Below, piece by piece: positions 1 to 7,586 of a DNA stretch of 24,310 nucleotides (within the stretch, counting starts at the first letter, position 1; every line of letters begins with the position of its first letter). This DNA is from CAZADA01 sp964636945 (GTDB lineage Bacteria; Pseudomonadota; Alphaproteobacteria; Caulobacterales; Maricaulaceae): positions 1 through 24,310 of the forward strand of contig CAZWVH010000045.1 in NCBI GenBank assembly GCA_964636945.1, in the 5' to 3' direction. The position numbers and the translations under genes were made by a program. The notes under the pieces were generated by a model. It was given only the letters and a program-made list of their open reading frames with translations, made no database searches and was not told the origin of the DNA.

Positions 1-237
1 GGGCTGGCCTTGATTGCCGACTTGCTGCGCCGGGGCCATGCGCGCGGCGAGATTGTTGTCGACAATCCAGTCCTGACGGCGCGTTTGGTGGTGGCGCCGA
101 TCGTGCTGTCGGCGTTGTGGCAGGTGGTGTTTGCACGAGATGGCGAGGCAGAGGTGGACTTGGACGCGCTATTTGCGTTGCACGCCGAAATGCTGAAGGC
201 GGCTCTGACCCACGATGGGCAAGAGGGCAAACCATGA
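1..237 (+). CDS. TetR-family regulator, C-terminal fragment (runs off the window start)
   Basis: The frame is open from the first base and ends at TGA 235-237, so only about the last 78 residues are present. They are helical and leucine/alanine-rich, with ADLLRRGHARGEI followed by a hydrophobic helix (VVAPIVLSALWQVVF) and a short C-terminal helix. This resembles the C-terminal ligand-binding and dimerisation half of TetR/AcrR regulators. The DNA-binding HTH would lie upstream and cannot be seen. The stop codon overlaps the ATG of the following HlyD-like gene (ATGA at 234-237), so the two are translationally coupled. A TetR regulator leading a HlyD-ABC-permease operon is the arrangement of E. 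coli ybhF-type clusters, where the regulator controls its own exporter; that role is inferred here. The call rests mainly on context and helix pattern. Confidence 0.7.
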   Translation, partial: GLALIADLLRRGHARGEIVVDNPVLTARLVVAPIVLSALWQVVFARDGEAEVDLDALFALHAEMLKAALTHDGQEGKP

Positions 238-1184
238 CGATGCGCTCGGTTTTGGCGGCGTTGATGGTGGTGAGCGGTGTCTTGTCCGCGTGTGACCAGG
301 GGCCGGCAAGTGACGCGCTCGTCGGCTATGTCGAGCAAGATTACGTGTACGCCGCCGCGCCCGAGGCGGGGTGGATCACGGCGCTGAATGTGCGCGAGGG
401 CGATGAAGTGGCGGCGGGCGATGTGCTGTTCCGGCTCGATGATGAACGCCAGCGCGCCGCGCGCAATGAAGCCCAGGCGCGCCTGGCGCAAGCCAGCGCC
501 CAAGCGCGCGATCTGACCACAGGCGCGCGCGATGAAGAAGTGTCCGCCCTCCAGGCCCAACTTGAGGAAGCCCGCGCCATGGCGCGCAATGCCCAACGCG
601 AGGTGGAGCGCGTGACGCCATTGGTGCGGCGCGGCGTCCTGCCTCAAGCCCAATTGGATGATGTGCTGGCCAATCGCGATGCGGCCGTCGCCCGGGTTCA
701 TGCGGCTGAGGACAACATTGCGGTCGCCAATTTGGGCGGACGCGATGCGGCGCGCGCAGCAGCATCGGCGGCTGAGAGCGCAGCGCAAGCCTCGCTGGAT
801 CAAGCCGAATGGGCGCTGCAACATCGCTCCCACGAGGCGCGGGTAAGCGGCCGGGTGCAGGAAGTCTTCCATCATCCCGGCGATTTTGTCGCCGCCGGCG
901 CGCCGGTGGCTGCGCTGCTCACAGACGACGGTTTGAAGGTGCGCTTCTTCGCGCCCCAAGCCCGCCTGCCCGAGTTGGCATTGGGCGATGTGGTGCGGGT
1001 GTCGGCTGACGGACTGAGCGGGCCGTTGGACGCCCACATCCACTATATCGCCCAAGAGGCCGAATTCACGCCGCCGGTGATTTATAGCGCCGACAGCCGC
1101 GACACGCTGGTGTTTGTGGTTGAAGCGCGCCTTCCCGCAAACACCGCACTGCATCCCGGCTTGCCGGTGGATGTGACGCCATGA
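234..1184 (+). CDS. HlyD-family membrane fusion (adaptor) lipoprotein of an ABC exporter
   Basis: A periplasmic adaptor of about 316 aa expected to link an inner-membrane ABC exporter to an outer-membrane channel. The N-terminus is a lipoprotein signal: a hydrophobic stretch ending in lipobox LSAC with Cys20, followed by Asp21. Asp at +2 is the classical inner-membrane retention signal, so a lipid anchor probably replaces the usual N-terminal helix. Residues about 38-75 (GWITALNVREGDEVAAGDVL) form the first half of a biotinyl-lipoyl-like domain. A long Ala/Gln/Glu/Arg-rich coiled-coil hairpin follows (about 78-200). The second lipoyl half is near 205-235 and a beta-barrel domain comes last. 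ATG 234 overlaps the upstream TGA; ATG 240 is an alternative start, and both keep the lipobox. The stop overlaps the ABC ATPase start. It resembles YbhG/YhiI proteins; the substrate is unknown. Confidence 0.9.
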   Translation: MTMRSVLAALMVVSGVLSACDQGPASDALVGYVEQDYVYAAAPEAGWITALNVREGDEVAAGDVLFRLDDERQRAARNEAQARLAQASAQARDLTTGARDEEVSALQAQLEEARAMARNAQREVERVTPLVRRGVLPQAQLDDVLANRDAAVARVHAAEDNIAVANLGGRDAARAAASAAESAAQASLDQAEWALQHRSHEARVSGRVQEVFHHPGDFVAAGAPVAALLTDDGLKVRFFAPQARLPELALGDVVRVSADGLSGPLDAHIHYIAQEAEFTPPVIYSADSRDTLVFVVEARLPANTALHPGLPVDVTP

Positions 1185-2113
1185 GCGACGAGCTGGCCAT
1201 AGACGTGCGCGGGCTCGTCAAACGCTTTGGTGAAAAGACCGCCGTGGACGGCGTGGATATCGCCATGCCGCGCGGAGAAGTTTGGGGATTTTTGGGCCCC
1301 AATGGTTCTGGCAAGACCACCACCATCCGTATGGTGTGTGGCCTTTTGCGCGCCACCGAAGGTGAAGGCGAATGTCTGGGCTATGACATTGCGCGCGAGG
1401 CCGACGAGATCAAAGCCCACTCTGGGTATATGACCCAAAAGTTCTCCTATTGGGGAGACCTGACCATCCGGGAGAATCTGGAATTTGTGGCCCGGCTCTA
1501 TCGGCTGCGCGACAGACGGCAGATCGTTGACCAAACGCTGGATAAGCTCGGGCTCGCCCATCGTCAGCACCAATTGGCCGATGCCTTGTCGGGCGGATGG
1601 AAGCAGCGCCTGGCCCTGGCGGCCGCGACCATGCATGGGCCGGATTTGTTGCTGTTGGACGAACCCACGGCGGGCGTGGACCCGCAAGCGCGGCGGGATT
1701 TTTGGGACGAGATCCATCATCTTTCGACCGCTGGCATGACGGTCTTGGTGTCCACCCACTACATGGACGAGGCCGAGCGTTGCGACCGGATCATGTATTT
1801 GGCCAATGGCAAGAAGATCACCGAGGGCCGGGTCGCCGACATCATTGATCAATCGGGACTCATTACGTTCCGCGGCGAGGGCGACGGCGTGCGCAAGGCG
1901 GCCGATAACCTCAAGGATCAAATAGGGGTGGAGCATGTGGCCTATTTCGGTTCGGCGCTCCACGTCAGCGGGACACAGCGTGAACCGTTAGACACGGCGA
2001 TTGCGGCCCAAAAGCTCCCCGACGTGGAATGGAAACAGGTGCGACCGAGCCTTGAGGATGCGTTCATCGCCCTGATGGCCCGTGCCGGCGAGGATCCACG
2101 GGTGCATGCATGA
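1181..2113 (+). CDS. ABC transporter ATP-binding protein (multidrug/ABC-2 exporter type)
   Basis: Cytoplasmic ATPase subunit of 310 aa that should power the ABC-2 permease encoded next. All nucleotide-binding motifs are intact: Walker A GPNGSGKTT at residues 39-47, Q-loop region near residue 86 (YMTQKFSYWGDLT), signature LSGGWKQRLALA from 136, Walker B LLLLDEP at 156-162, D-loop near 166 and the H-loop in STHYMDEA at 191-198. One ABC domain is present, with about 90 residues of C-terminal extension, so it acts as a dimer. This is shorter than E. coli YbhF, which carries two ABC domains. ATG 1181 overlaps the TGA of the HlyD gene, and its own TGA (2111-2113) overlaps the permease ATG. The three genes therefore form one coupled operon. 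Confidence 0.95.
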   Translation: MSDELAIDVRGLVKRFGEKTAVDGVDIAMPRGEVWGFLGPNGSGKTTTIRMVCGLLRATEGEGECLGYDIAREADEIKAHSGYMTQKFSYWGDLTIRENLEFVARLYRLRDRRQIVDQTLDKLGLAHRQHQLADALSGGWKQRLALAAATMHGPDLLLLDEPTAGVDPQARRDFWDEIHHLSTAGMTVLVSTHYMDEAERCDRIMYLANGKKITEGRVADIIDQSGLITFRGEGDGVRKAADNLKDQIGVEHVAYFGSALHVSGTQREPLDTAIAAQKLPDVEWKQVRPSLEDAFIALMARAGEDPRVHA

Positions 2114-3249
2114 TCCAGCTCCCCGGATCCGCGGTCCGCATCTTTGCCGTCTTCGCCAAAGAACTGGTCCAGATGCGGCGCGACCGGCTCACATTCGCCA
2201 TGATGCTTGTGATCCCAATCGTTCAGTTGATCCTGTTTGGCTATGCCATCAACACCGATCCCAAGCATTTGCCCGCCGCCGTGGTGACCGAAGAACACAC
2301 CCCGCTGGTGCGAAGCATTTTGAGCGGATTTGAAAATTCTGGCTATTACGAGCTGGTTCTGAAAACCGATGATCCGCGCGACGCTGACCGGCTGCTCGAG
2401 CGCGGGAAAGTCACATTTGTGATCACCATTCCCACAGGCTTTACCGAACGCCTGATCGCTGGCCAGCGACCTCAACTGCTGATTGATGGCGACGCCGCTG
2501 ATCCAGCGGCCGCATCTGGGGCCATCGCCCAAGCCGAAGCAATCGTCGCAAATTCTTTACGGCATGATTTACGAGGACCACTCTCGCATCTTGCGCCGAC
2601 TCCCCCTCCTTTTGAGTTGATTGTACACGCGCGCTACAATCCTGAACGCATCACGCAGTACAACATCGTTCCCGGCCTTCTGGGCGTGATCTTGACCATG
2701 ACTTTGGTGATGATCACCGGCATGGCGATGACGCGGGAGCTTGAACGCGGCACCATGGAAAACCTGTTGGCCATGCCCACCCACCCGTTTGAGGTCATGG
2801 TGGGCAAAATCTCACCGTATATTGGGGTTGGCGCCGTTCAGACGGTCGTCATACTGATCGCGGGAAATGTCTTATTTGGAGTGCCCTTTGCTGGTTCGAT
2901 GGCGGTGCTGCTCATGGGCGTGGTCATCTTTGTCATTGCCAATCTTGCTTTGGGATTCACCTTCTCCACCATTGCCCGCACCCAAATGCAGGCCATGCAG
3001 CTCACATTCTTTTTCTTTCTGCCGTCGATTTTGCTCTCGGGGTTCATGTTTCCCTATCGCGGGATGCCCGACTGGGCGCAAACGCTTGGCGAAATTTTCC
3101 CTCTCACCCACTTTTTGCGGATTGTCCGGGGCGTGATGTTGAAAGGAACGGGGCTCACCGATGTGGCCAACGAATTTGGCGCCATGATAATTTTTACGGC
3201 CATTGTGGCGACAATCGCCATGCTCCGCTATCGACGCACATTGGATTAA
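2110..3249 (+). CDS. ABC-2 type transporter permease
   Basis: Inner-membrane permease of 379 aa of the ABC-2/YbhR-YhhJ type. One transmembrane helix is near residues 30-50 (FAMMLVIPIVQLILFGYAIN). A hydrophilic, probably periplasmic, domain follows to about residue 185, and five or so helices fill the C-terminal half. The pattern LPSILLSGFMFPYRGMPDWAQ near the last third is the typical ABC-2 signature region, and TRELERGTMENLLAMP is the conserved coupling segment. Only one permease gene follows the ATPase, whereas ybhFSR-type operons have two, so this protein probably works as a homodimer. The start ATG overlaps the ATPase stop (ATGA). The operon appears to end here, because the next gene is convergent. 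Confidence 0.94.
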   Translation: MIQLPGSAVRIFAVFAKELVQMRRDRLTFAMMLVIPIVQLILFGYAINTDPKHLPAAVVTEEHTPLVRSILSGFENSGYYELVLKTDDPRDADRLLERGKVTFVITIPTGFTERLIAGQRPQLLIDGDAADPAAASGAIAQAEAIVANSLRHDLRGPLSHLAPTPPPFELIVHARYNPERITQYNIVPGLLGVILTMTLVMITGMAMTRELERGTMENLLAMPTHPFEVMVGKISPYIGVGAVQTVVILIAGNVLFGVPFAGSMAVLLMGVVIFVIANLALGFTFSTIARTQMQAMQLTFFFFLPSILLSGFMFPYRGMPDWAQTLGEIFPLTHFLRIVRGVMLKGTGLTDVANEFGAMIIFTAIVATIAMLRYRRTLD

Positions 3250-3330
3250 AGCGTCTGTTCGACTTCAAAACGGTCGAGGTGGTGGCCCAAAATAAAATCT
3301 TGAGCGTCCGGTGTTGCCCGGTCATTTTCA

Positions 3331-3804
3331 CTAATCATCGTAAAGCATTTGACTGACCAATAATTCGCTATTTACCCGCAACACACGGATTGAGATTGTC
3401 ACTTCAAGTAAGAAGAAAATCAGTCCTATCGCGAGCATTGACACTGCCAGTACAAAAACGAGCGCGATGGGAATGGCGAGATGCAGATTATGCAGCTGAC
3501 CGAGGAATAAGAGCCCGATAACAAGACAGACCAACACTGCTGACAAAGAGAAAAATAGAACCGCACGATTGCCACATCGCAATCGTCCACCCAGCGCCTT
3601 GAGCTCGGATTTCAGTTTGTCGCGATCAACCTCGTCAGGACTGGACAGCAGCGCTTCGACTTTTCGGGCTCGATCAACAATGCGCCCTAGCCGCGCTGTC
3701 GCCACGTTCAAGAACGTTCCCGTGCCCACAAGCAAAAATGTGGGCACCACAGCCAGATCGATGGATGTGGCGATCAACTTCAGGGTCTCGGGGGAATCAA
3801 GCAT
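3331..3804 (-). CDS. DUF2721 family membrane protein
   Basis: A 157-residue protein with three predicted membrane helices (about 12-33, 82-102, 109-136). The loop between helices 1 and 2 is charged (RIVDRARKVEALLSSPDEVD). The N-terminal pattern, a short polar start, then a helix ending in GTFLNVATARLGRIVDRAR, is what I recognise as DUF2721, a small family found in many proteobacteria with no assigned function. ATG at 3804. It converges on the ABC permease across about 81 bp with no good terminator hairpin, and diverges from the DMT transporter across about 128 bp. Nothing in the neighbourhood suggests a role. The family call is reasonably safe; the function is unknown. Confidence 0.8.
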   Translation of the reverse strand: MLDSPETLKLIATSIDLAVVPTFLLVGTGTFLNVATARLGRIVDRARKVEALLSSPDEVDRDKLKSELKALGGRLRCGNRAVLFFSLSAVLVCLVIGLLFLGQLHNLHLAIPIALVFVLAVSMLAIGLIFFLLEVTISIRVLRVNSELLVSQMLYDD

Positions 3805-3895
3805 AGCGCATCGCTTTGCGGCTGAATGGGAGTTTTAGACCGGGTGCGGTTCACGTCACAACAAATGCATGTTGGACTGTTTTGATCCATCCCTG

Positions 3896-3905
3896 ATCAA
3901 TTGAT
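3896..3905. promoter_or_regulatory. Short AT-rich palindrome in a divergent promoter region
   Basis: The perfect 10-bp palindrome ATCAATTGAT lies in the 128-bp gap between the divergent DUF2721 and DMT transporter genes, 28 bp upstream of the transporter start. It could be an operator, but a palindrome this short can arise by chance and no matching regulator is seen nearby. Confidence 0.2.
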
Positions 3906-3932
3906 TGACGACCAAAGACGGGAACCAACATT

Positions 3933-4922
3933 GTGAACATGTCCCATGACGCACGAGCAATCGGTTGGATGTCCATTGCGGTTCTGGCCTATTCGCTGTT
4001 GCCATTGTTGGGCGCCTATTCGCTCGAAACGCTCCCGCCCATGGTCTATGTGGCCAAGTCATTTGTTCAGTACGCAGCGTTGCAAGCGGTGATTTGGCTC
4101 ATTCTGCGGCGTCTCGCAAGACGGTCATCGAGCAATAAGGCGCCCTCGCCGCACGCGCCGCCGGGCTTCCATTGGAAGGTGTTCGCGTCTGGCGTTTTGT
4201 TCGCTGTGAGCTACACGTCGCTCGTGTCCTCCTTTTTGTTGATCGATAAAGCCGGCGCCTCCGTCCTCTATGAATCCTGGCCTCTATTCGTGACCATCGG
4301 CCTGCCGATCATGGCGCATGAGCGTTTTTCAGCGCTTTCAGGACGAGAGGTGGCGTGTATGGCCATCGCGTTTTTGGGCGTGGCCGTCATCATCGCCGCC
4401 ACCGCGGGAGGAAACAACTCGCCGACGAATGGTCCCATTTCTCTGGGTAATCTGTCGCTTGGTTATGCGCTCGCCATAACCTCTGCGCTTGCCATGGCCG
4501 GAGCCGTGTTGCTCAAGACAACGCTTCTTGAAATGCGGGATTTCGACTGGGGACTGATCACGTTCATTGTGCGCATTGAATCGCTGCACCGCTTGGTTGG
4601 CGCTGGCGTTCTGCTCGGCTTCGCAATTGTAATCTATGATCTTCCGCTCCGCGTTTGGTTTCAGTTTGATGTCTCAACCGCATTTGCTTTAGCGGAGTTG
4701 GTGGGGGCGTCCGCGTTTTGGTTCGCTATTGCCTCCACGCGGCGCAGCATCATCAGTCTGCTGTGGTATTTCGTCCCGCTTTTGGCGGTCGTGTGGCTGT
4801 ATCTCCTCGGGCTTGCTGAATTGCGCACAATGGTCGTTATCGGCGCGTTGCTCGTGATCAGCGCTAATTTGGCGGCGCATACAAGAAAGAAACACGGCAA
4901 ACAGCCCCCGCACGGCATCTGA
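3933..4922 (+). CDS. DMT superfamily (EamA-type) transporter
   Basis: A polytopic inner-membrane protein of 329 aa with about ten hydrophobic helices, arranged as two repeats of roughly five. Both halves show the drug/metabolite transporter pattern: the first begins AIGWMSIAVLAYSLLPLLGAYS, and the middle has the helix MAIAFLGVAVIIAATAGG before a Gly/Asn/Pro loop. The C-terminus is cytosolic and basic (AAHTRKKHGKQ). The start is GTG 3933 (MNMSHD...); ATG 3939 is two codons inside and equally plausible. No strong Shine-Dalgarno sequence was seen for either. It is transcribed alone, divergent from the DUF2721 gene. EamA proteins export amino acids or metabolites; the substrate cannot be told from sequence. 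Confidence 0.88.
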   Translation: MNMSHDARAIGWMSIAVLAYSLLPLLGAYSLETLPPMVYVAKSFVQYAALQAVIWLILRRLARRSSSNKAPSPHAPPGFHWKVFASGVLFAVSYTSLVSSFLLIDKAGASVLYESWPLFVTIGLPIMAHERFSALSGREVACMAIAFLGVAVIIAATAGGNNSPTNGPISLGNLSLGYALAITSALAMAGAVLLKTTLLEMRDFDWGLITFIVRIESLHRLVGAGVLLGFAIVIYDLPLRVWFQFDVSTAFALAELVGASAFWFAIASTRRSIISLLWYFVPLLAVVWLYLLGLAELRTMVVIGALLVISANLAAHTRKKHGKQPPHGI

Positions 4923-5018
4923 GACGTCATGTGGTGAATTCGGTTAATATCGGCGGCTACCGTTTGTCACGCCGGGGCCAGGCTGTTACCGTCGCGGCAA
5001 GATTTGGGGTGGTGGGAT

Positions 5019-6095
5019 ATGTGGTCAATGATCAAAAGTATCGCAGGCGGACTATTGGCTCTTTGCACGCTGGCTTTTCTCCCGGCTGAAGGCCAAGAGG
5101 TGTTGGAAGACGCCATTATCACCACCACAGATTGGCCGCCCTATGTGGACGGGACATCAGAGGGCATCGCCACCGCCGTGGTCACCCAAGCCCTGCGCGG
5201 CATGCGTCGCGAACCGCGGGTGGTGTATTTGCCAAACTTCCAGGCCGCCTTCGACGCCGGTCCCAGCGTATTTGGCGTCTATCCACTCTTAGCCTCGCCA
5301 GAGCGTGAACGTGACTATCTATTTTCTGATCCCATCATGGATTTTGAATATATCGTGGTGGTGCATGCCGATAATCTTGCCGCTTTCTCCGACATTACTG
5401 AACTTCGTGATCTGCGGCAATTCTCGACCCGCCGCGTGAAGGGCTATTCCTACGGACCGCTCGATCCATTCCTGCGTGAGGACCCCGCCCCGTTGCCGAG
5501 CCAAGTGGTTGCGCTTCAACTGCTATTGGATGAGGACGAGCGCATCGACTACGTCGCAATAAGCCGGCTGCACTTTCAGTGGTTATTGGATACTGAGTTC
5601 TTCAATGATCAACACAATTTCGCCATCCTCGATCGACCCAATCAAGACCAATTACGCTGGTCGATTGACCTGCATCTCCTGATCCACAAGGATCGGGAGA
5701 ACGCGGCAGAAGAGCTGCGGCAGTTCAACGACTCCTTGGCGCAGATTCGCGCAACGCGCCTGCCAGAGCGGCTCAAGCGTCGCGCTCGTGACGATACGCG
5801 AGACCGTCATTTTGTGATGCTCACCGACCCTGCCGCGTTTTCGCTGGTTACCGCCCGCCTGCCCGAGTCAGCCAGCGCATCATGCGACACGGCAAGAAAC
5901 GGGGGGTCAGTCACTGTGCCGCGCGGCACAAGGGCAATTGTGCTCGATTGGAGCGACAACTTTGAAGGCCAACACAGTCTGAGCGTGAACAGTCAGCTCC
6001 AGGCGCTCAGCAAGGTGCGCGTTCTCAATGGACCGCTTAAAGACGAAGTGGTCTGCGTACAGAGTATGTTCATCGAACTGTCCACACCTGAGTAA
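5019..6095 (+). CDS. Periplasmic solute-binding protein-like (family 3) with an extra C-terminal domain
   Basis: A secreted protein of about 358 aa. A Sec signal peptide (SIAGGLLALCTLAFLPAEG) covers residues 1-25. Residues about 33-250 resemble a type 2 periplasmic binding fold of the polar amino-acid (family 3) group: TTDWPPYVDG at the start, SPERERDYLFSDPIMDFEYIVVV in lobe 1, and a hinge-like return. About 100 further residues with two cysteines (289 and 346), possibly disulphide-bonded, have no match I recognise. ATG 5019 is preferred because a purine-rich ribosome site (GGGGTGGTGGGA) precedes it; TTG 5004 and ATG 5028 are alternatives. No ABC permease or ATPase is adjacent. The next gene starts 24 bp downstream and is probably co-transcribed, so this may be a sensor or binding partner and not a transport subunit. 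Confidence 0.72.
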   Translation: MWSMIKSIAGGLLALCTLAFLPAEGQEVLEDAIITTTDWPPYVDGTSEGIATAVVTQALRGMRREPRVVYLPNFQAAFDAGPSVFGVYPLLASPERERDYLFSDPIMDFEYIVVVHADNLAAFSDITELRDLRQFSTRRVKGYSYGPLDPFLREDPAPLPSQVVALQLLLDEDERIDYVAISRLHFQWLLDTEFFNDQHNFAILDRPNQDQLRWSIDLHLLIHKDRENAAEELRQFNDSLAQIRATRLPERLKRRARDDTRDRHFVMLTDPAAFSLVTARLPESASASCDTARNGGSVTVPRGTRAIVLDWSDNFEGQHSLSVNSQLQALSKVRVLNGPLKDEVVCVQSMFIELSTPE

Positions 6096-6119
6096 CCCAA
6101 ACCGAAAGGGAAGATCGCC

Positions 6120-7586
6120 ATGCGCTTCCGCTTCATGGGACCGTGCGCCACCGTCGCCAAGATCGCCCTGGAACCTGCTGTCAGTGTGAGTGCGGAATAT
6201 ACCGCATTCTGGGACGAAATCGCCCAAAGAATGGACCGATGGGGAGAGGGCCGCGATTGGTGGTTCACCGCGCCCAATACAGCGTTTGCTCATGCCGCAG
6301 GCTCACTGCGCAAAAGTAATCTGGCTTACGATACCATCCAGGAAGACACCTCCAATTTGCCCGCATGCATTGTCACTTGGTCAGTGCCGCTGAGCGAAAG
6401 TGATTTAGCCGCCCACCTTGACCACGCACGGCGCGATGTGGCGCAAGACGACAATACTGATCAAGCCATTCGCCAATGGGCGACAGACTTGGAATTGTCG
6501 GTTCGGCCCAACTCGATCTCCGCCAAGCTCTACCACAACGCCATCTTCATTGTGCAATTCGATATGGATTATCGGGGCGAGCCCGGAGATTTGGCCTCCG
6601 AACATTTGGAAGCGATCGAAGCGGTCGGCGTGGCGCTTGGTCGGGCGCTGGCCGATGAAGTCGATCTCGGCCTGGCGCATTGGGCCAAAATGGCGCGCAA
6701 GCATACCGAACATGGCGCGGACATGGTGAGGCTGACACCATTGGCCCACCAATCCAACGGCGCGGGAAAGGATGACCCGTCCCAGCCTGACGAACGACGG
6801 GGGTGCGCGCTTTGGGTCACCCGCAGTATGATCCGTACACGTGAGGATGCGCCAGTCGACGATGTGCTCGATGCATGGATGACGCCCGCGTCCACCGTTG
6901 GCGATTGGCGCCAATCCATGCGCGAGCGGGGCTTTGCCATGGAATGGCTGCGCTATGCCTACACCGAAGTTGGCGATGGCGAGCGGTTTAGTCCCGACGC
7001 CTGGGAAGCAATGTTGTTCTGCCAGTACTTCTATGCGGCAGTTGAGCGCGCAGAATCGGAGACGTTTCGAATCCTCGGCGGATCGGCTGAACGAGACCAA
7101 TCAAAGGCCAAGCGCAAGGAATGGTTCGAGGCGTTATCGGCTGCACGATTGGAAGCAGAACTCATCTTGGTTCGCTATAGGCATCTGCGCCGTTACGCCT
7201 CGCGCACCCACCAACCGCTGGTCGACGAGATCATGGAAGGTTGGGATTTTGACGCACTCGTCGACAACTTGACCAAGTCAGTCACCATCTGCCGCGAAAA
7301 CCTTGAGCAAATCCTGCAGCGGGCGACCGCGCGCAGCACGGTCTGGACCGATCTTTTGCTCTTTTCAATTGGTTCTCTGGCAGTATTGGATTTTTTAATC
7401 GGCCTTTCGGTGCTTGGGCGTACCATGACCGCGGACGCCGTATTGGGATTGCGTGATGAAGGCGCGCTGGACATCCTCGCCGCCGTGGCGCGCTTGCCCA
7501 TGGACCTCCTGATCAGCTTTGGCGTCAGCGTGATTATCGTGGCGGCGATAGTGCTCTACCGCCGCCGCCGATCGGAAATCCTTTAA
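6120..7586 (+). CDS. Uncharacterised membrane protein: large soluble domain plus two C-terminal TM helices
   Basis: A 488-residue protein I cannot assign to a family. There is no signal peptide. Residues 1-405 are soluble and Trp/Arg-rich, with a run of long amphipathic helices near 290-405. Two membrane helices lie at about 410-433 and 461-480, followed by a basic tail (YRRRRSEIL) that should stay cytoplasmic; with two crossings, the large domain would then be cytoplasmic as well. Long helices feeding into a paired C-terminal TM hairpin recall CorA-like or DUF155-like architecture, but no GMN motif is present, so this is only a topology analogy. ATG 6120 has a purine-rich site (AAAGGGAAG) upstream. 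It follows the solute-binding-like gene after 24 bp. Its TAA shares bases with the stop of the convergent TonB receptor. Confidence 0.75.
   Translation: MRFRFMGPCATVAKIALEPAVSVSAEYTAFWDEIAQRMDRWGEGRDWWFTAPNTAFAHAAGSLRKSNLAYDTIQEDTSNLPACIVTWSVPLSESDLAAHLDHARRDVAQDDNTDQAIRQWATDLELSVRPNSISAKLYHNAIFIVQFDMDYRGEPGDLASEHLEAIEAVGVALGRALADEVDLGLAHWAKMARKHTEHGADMVRLTPLAHQSNGAGKDDPSQPDERRGCALWVTRSMIRTREDAPVDDVLDAWMTPASTVGDWRQSMRERGFAMEWLRYAYTEVGDGERFSPDAWEAMLFCQYFYAAVERAESETFRILGGSAERDQSKAKRKEWFEALSAARLEAELILVRYRHLRRYASRTHQPLVDEIMEGWDFDALVDNLTKSVTICRENLEQILQRATARSTVWTDLLLFSIGSLAVLDFLIGLSVLGRTMTADAVLGLRDEGALDILAAVARLPMDLLISFGVSVIIVAAIVLYRRRRSEIL

Noticed and set aside
1082..1963. 293-codon open frame on the minus strand across the HlyD/ABC ATPase genes
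   Set aside because: Antisense to two genes with intact motifs; no ribosome site or domain; composition is that of a shadow frame.
3250..3330. Possible terminator between the ABC permease and the DUF2721 gene
   Set aside because: Only a 4-bp CCGG stem was found, with no T-tract.
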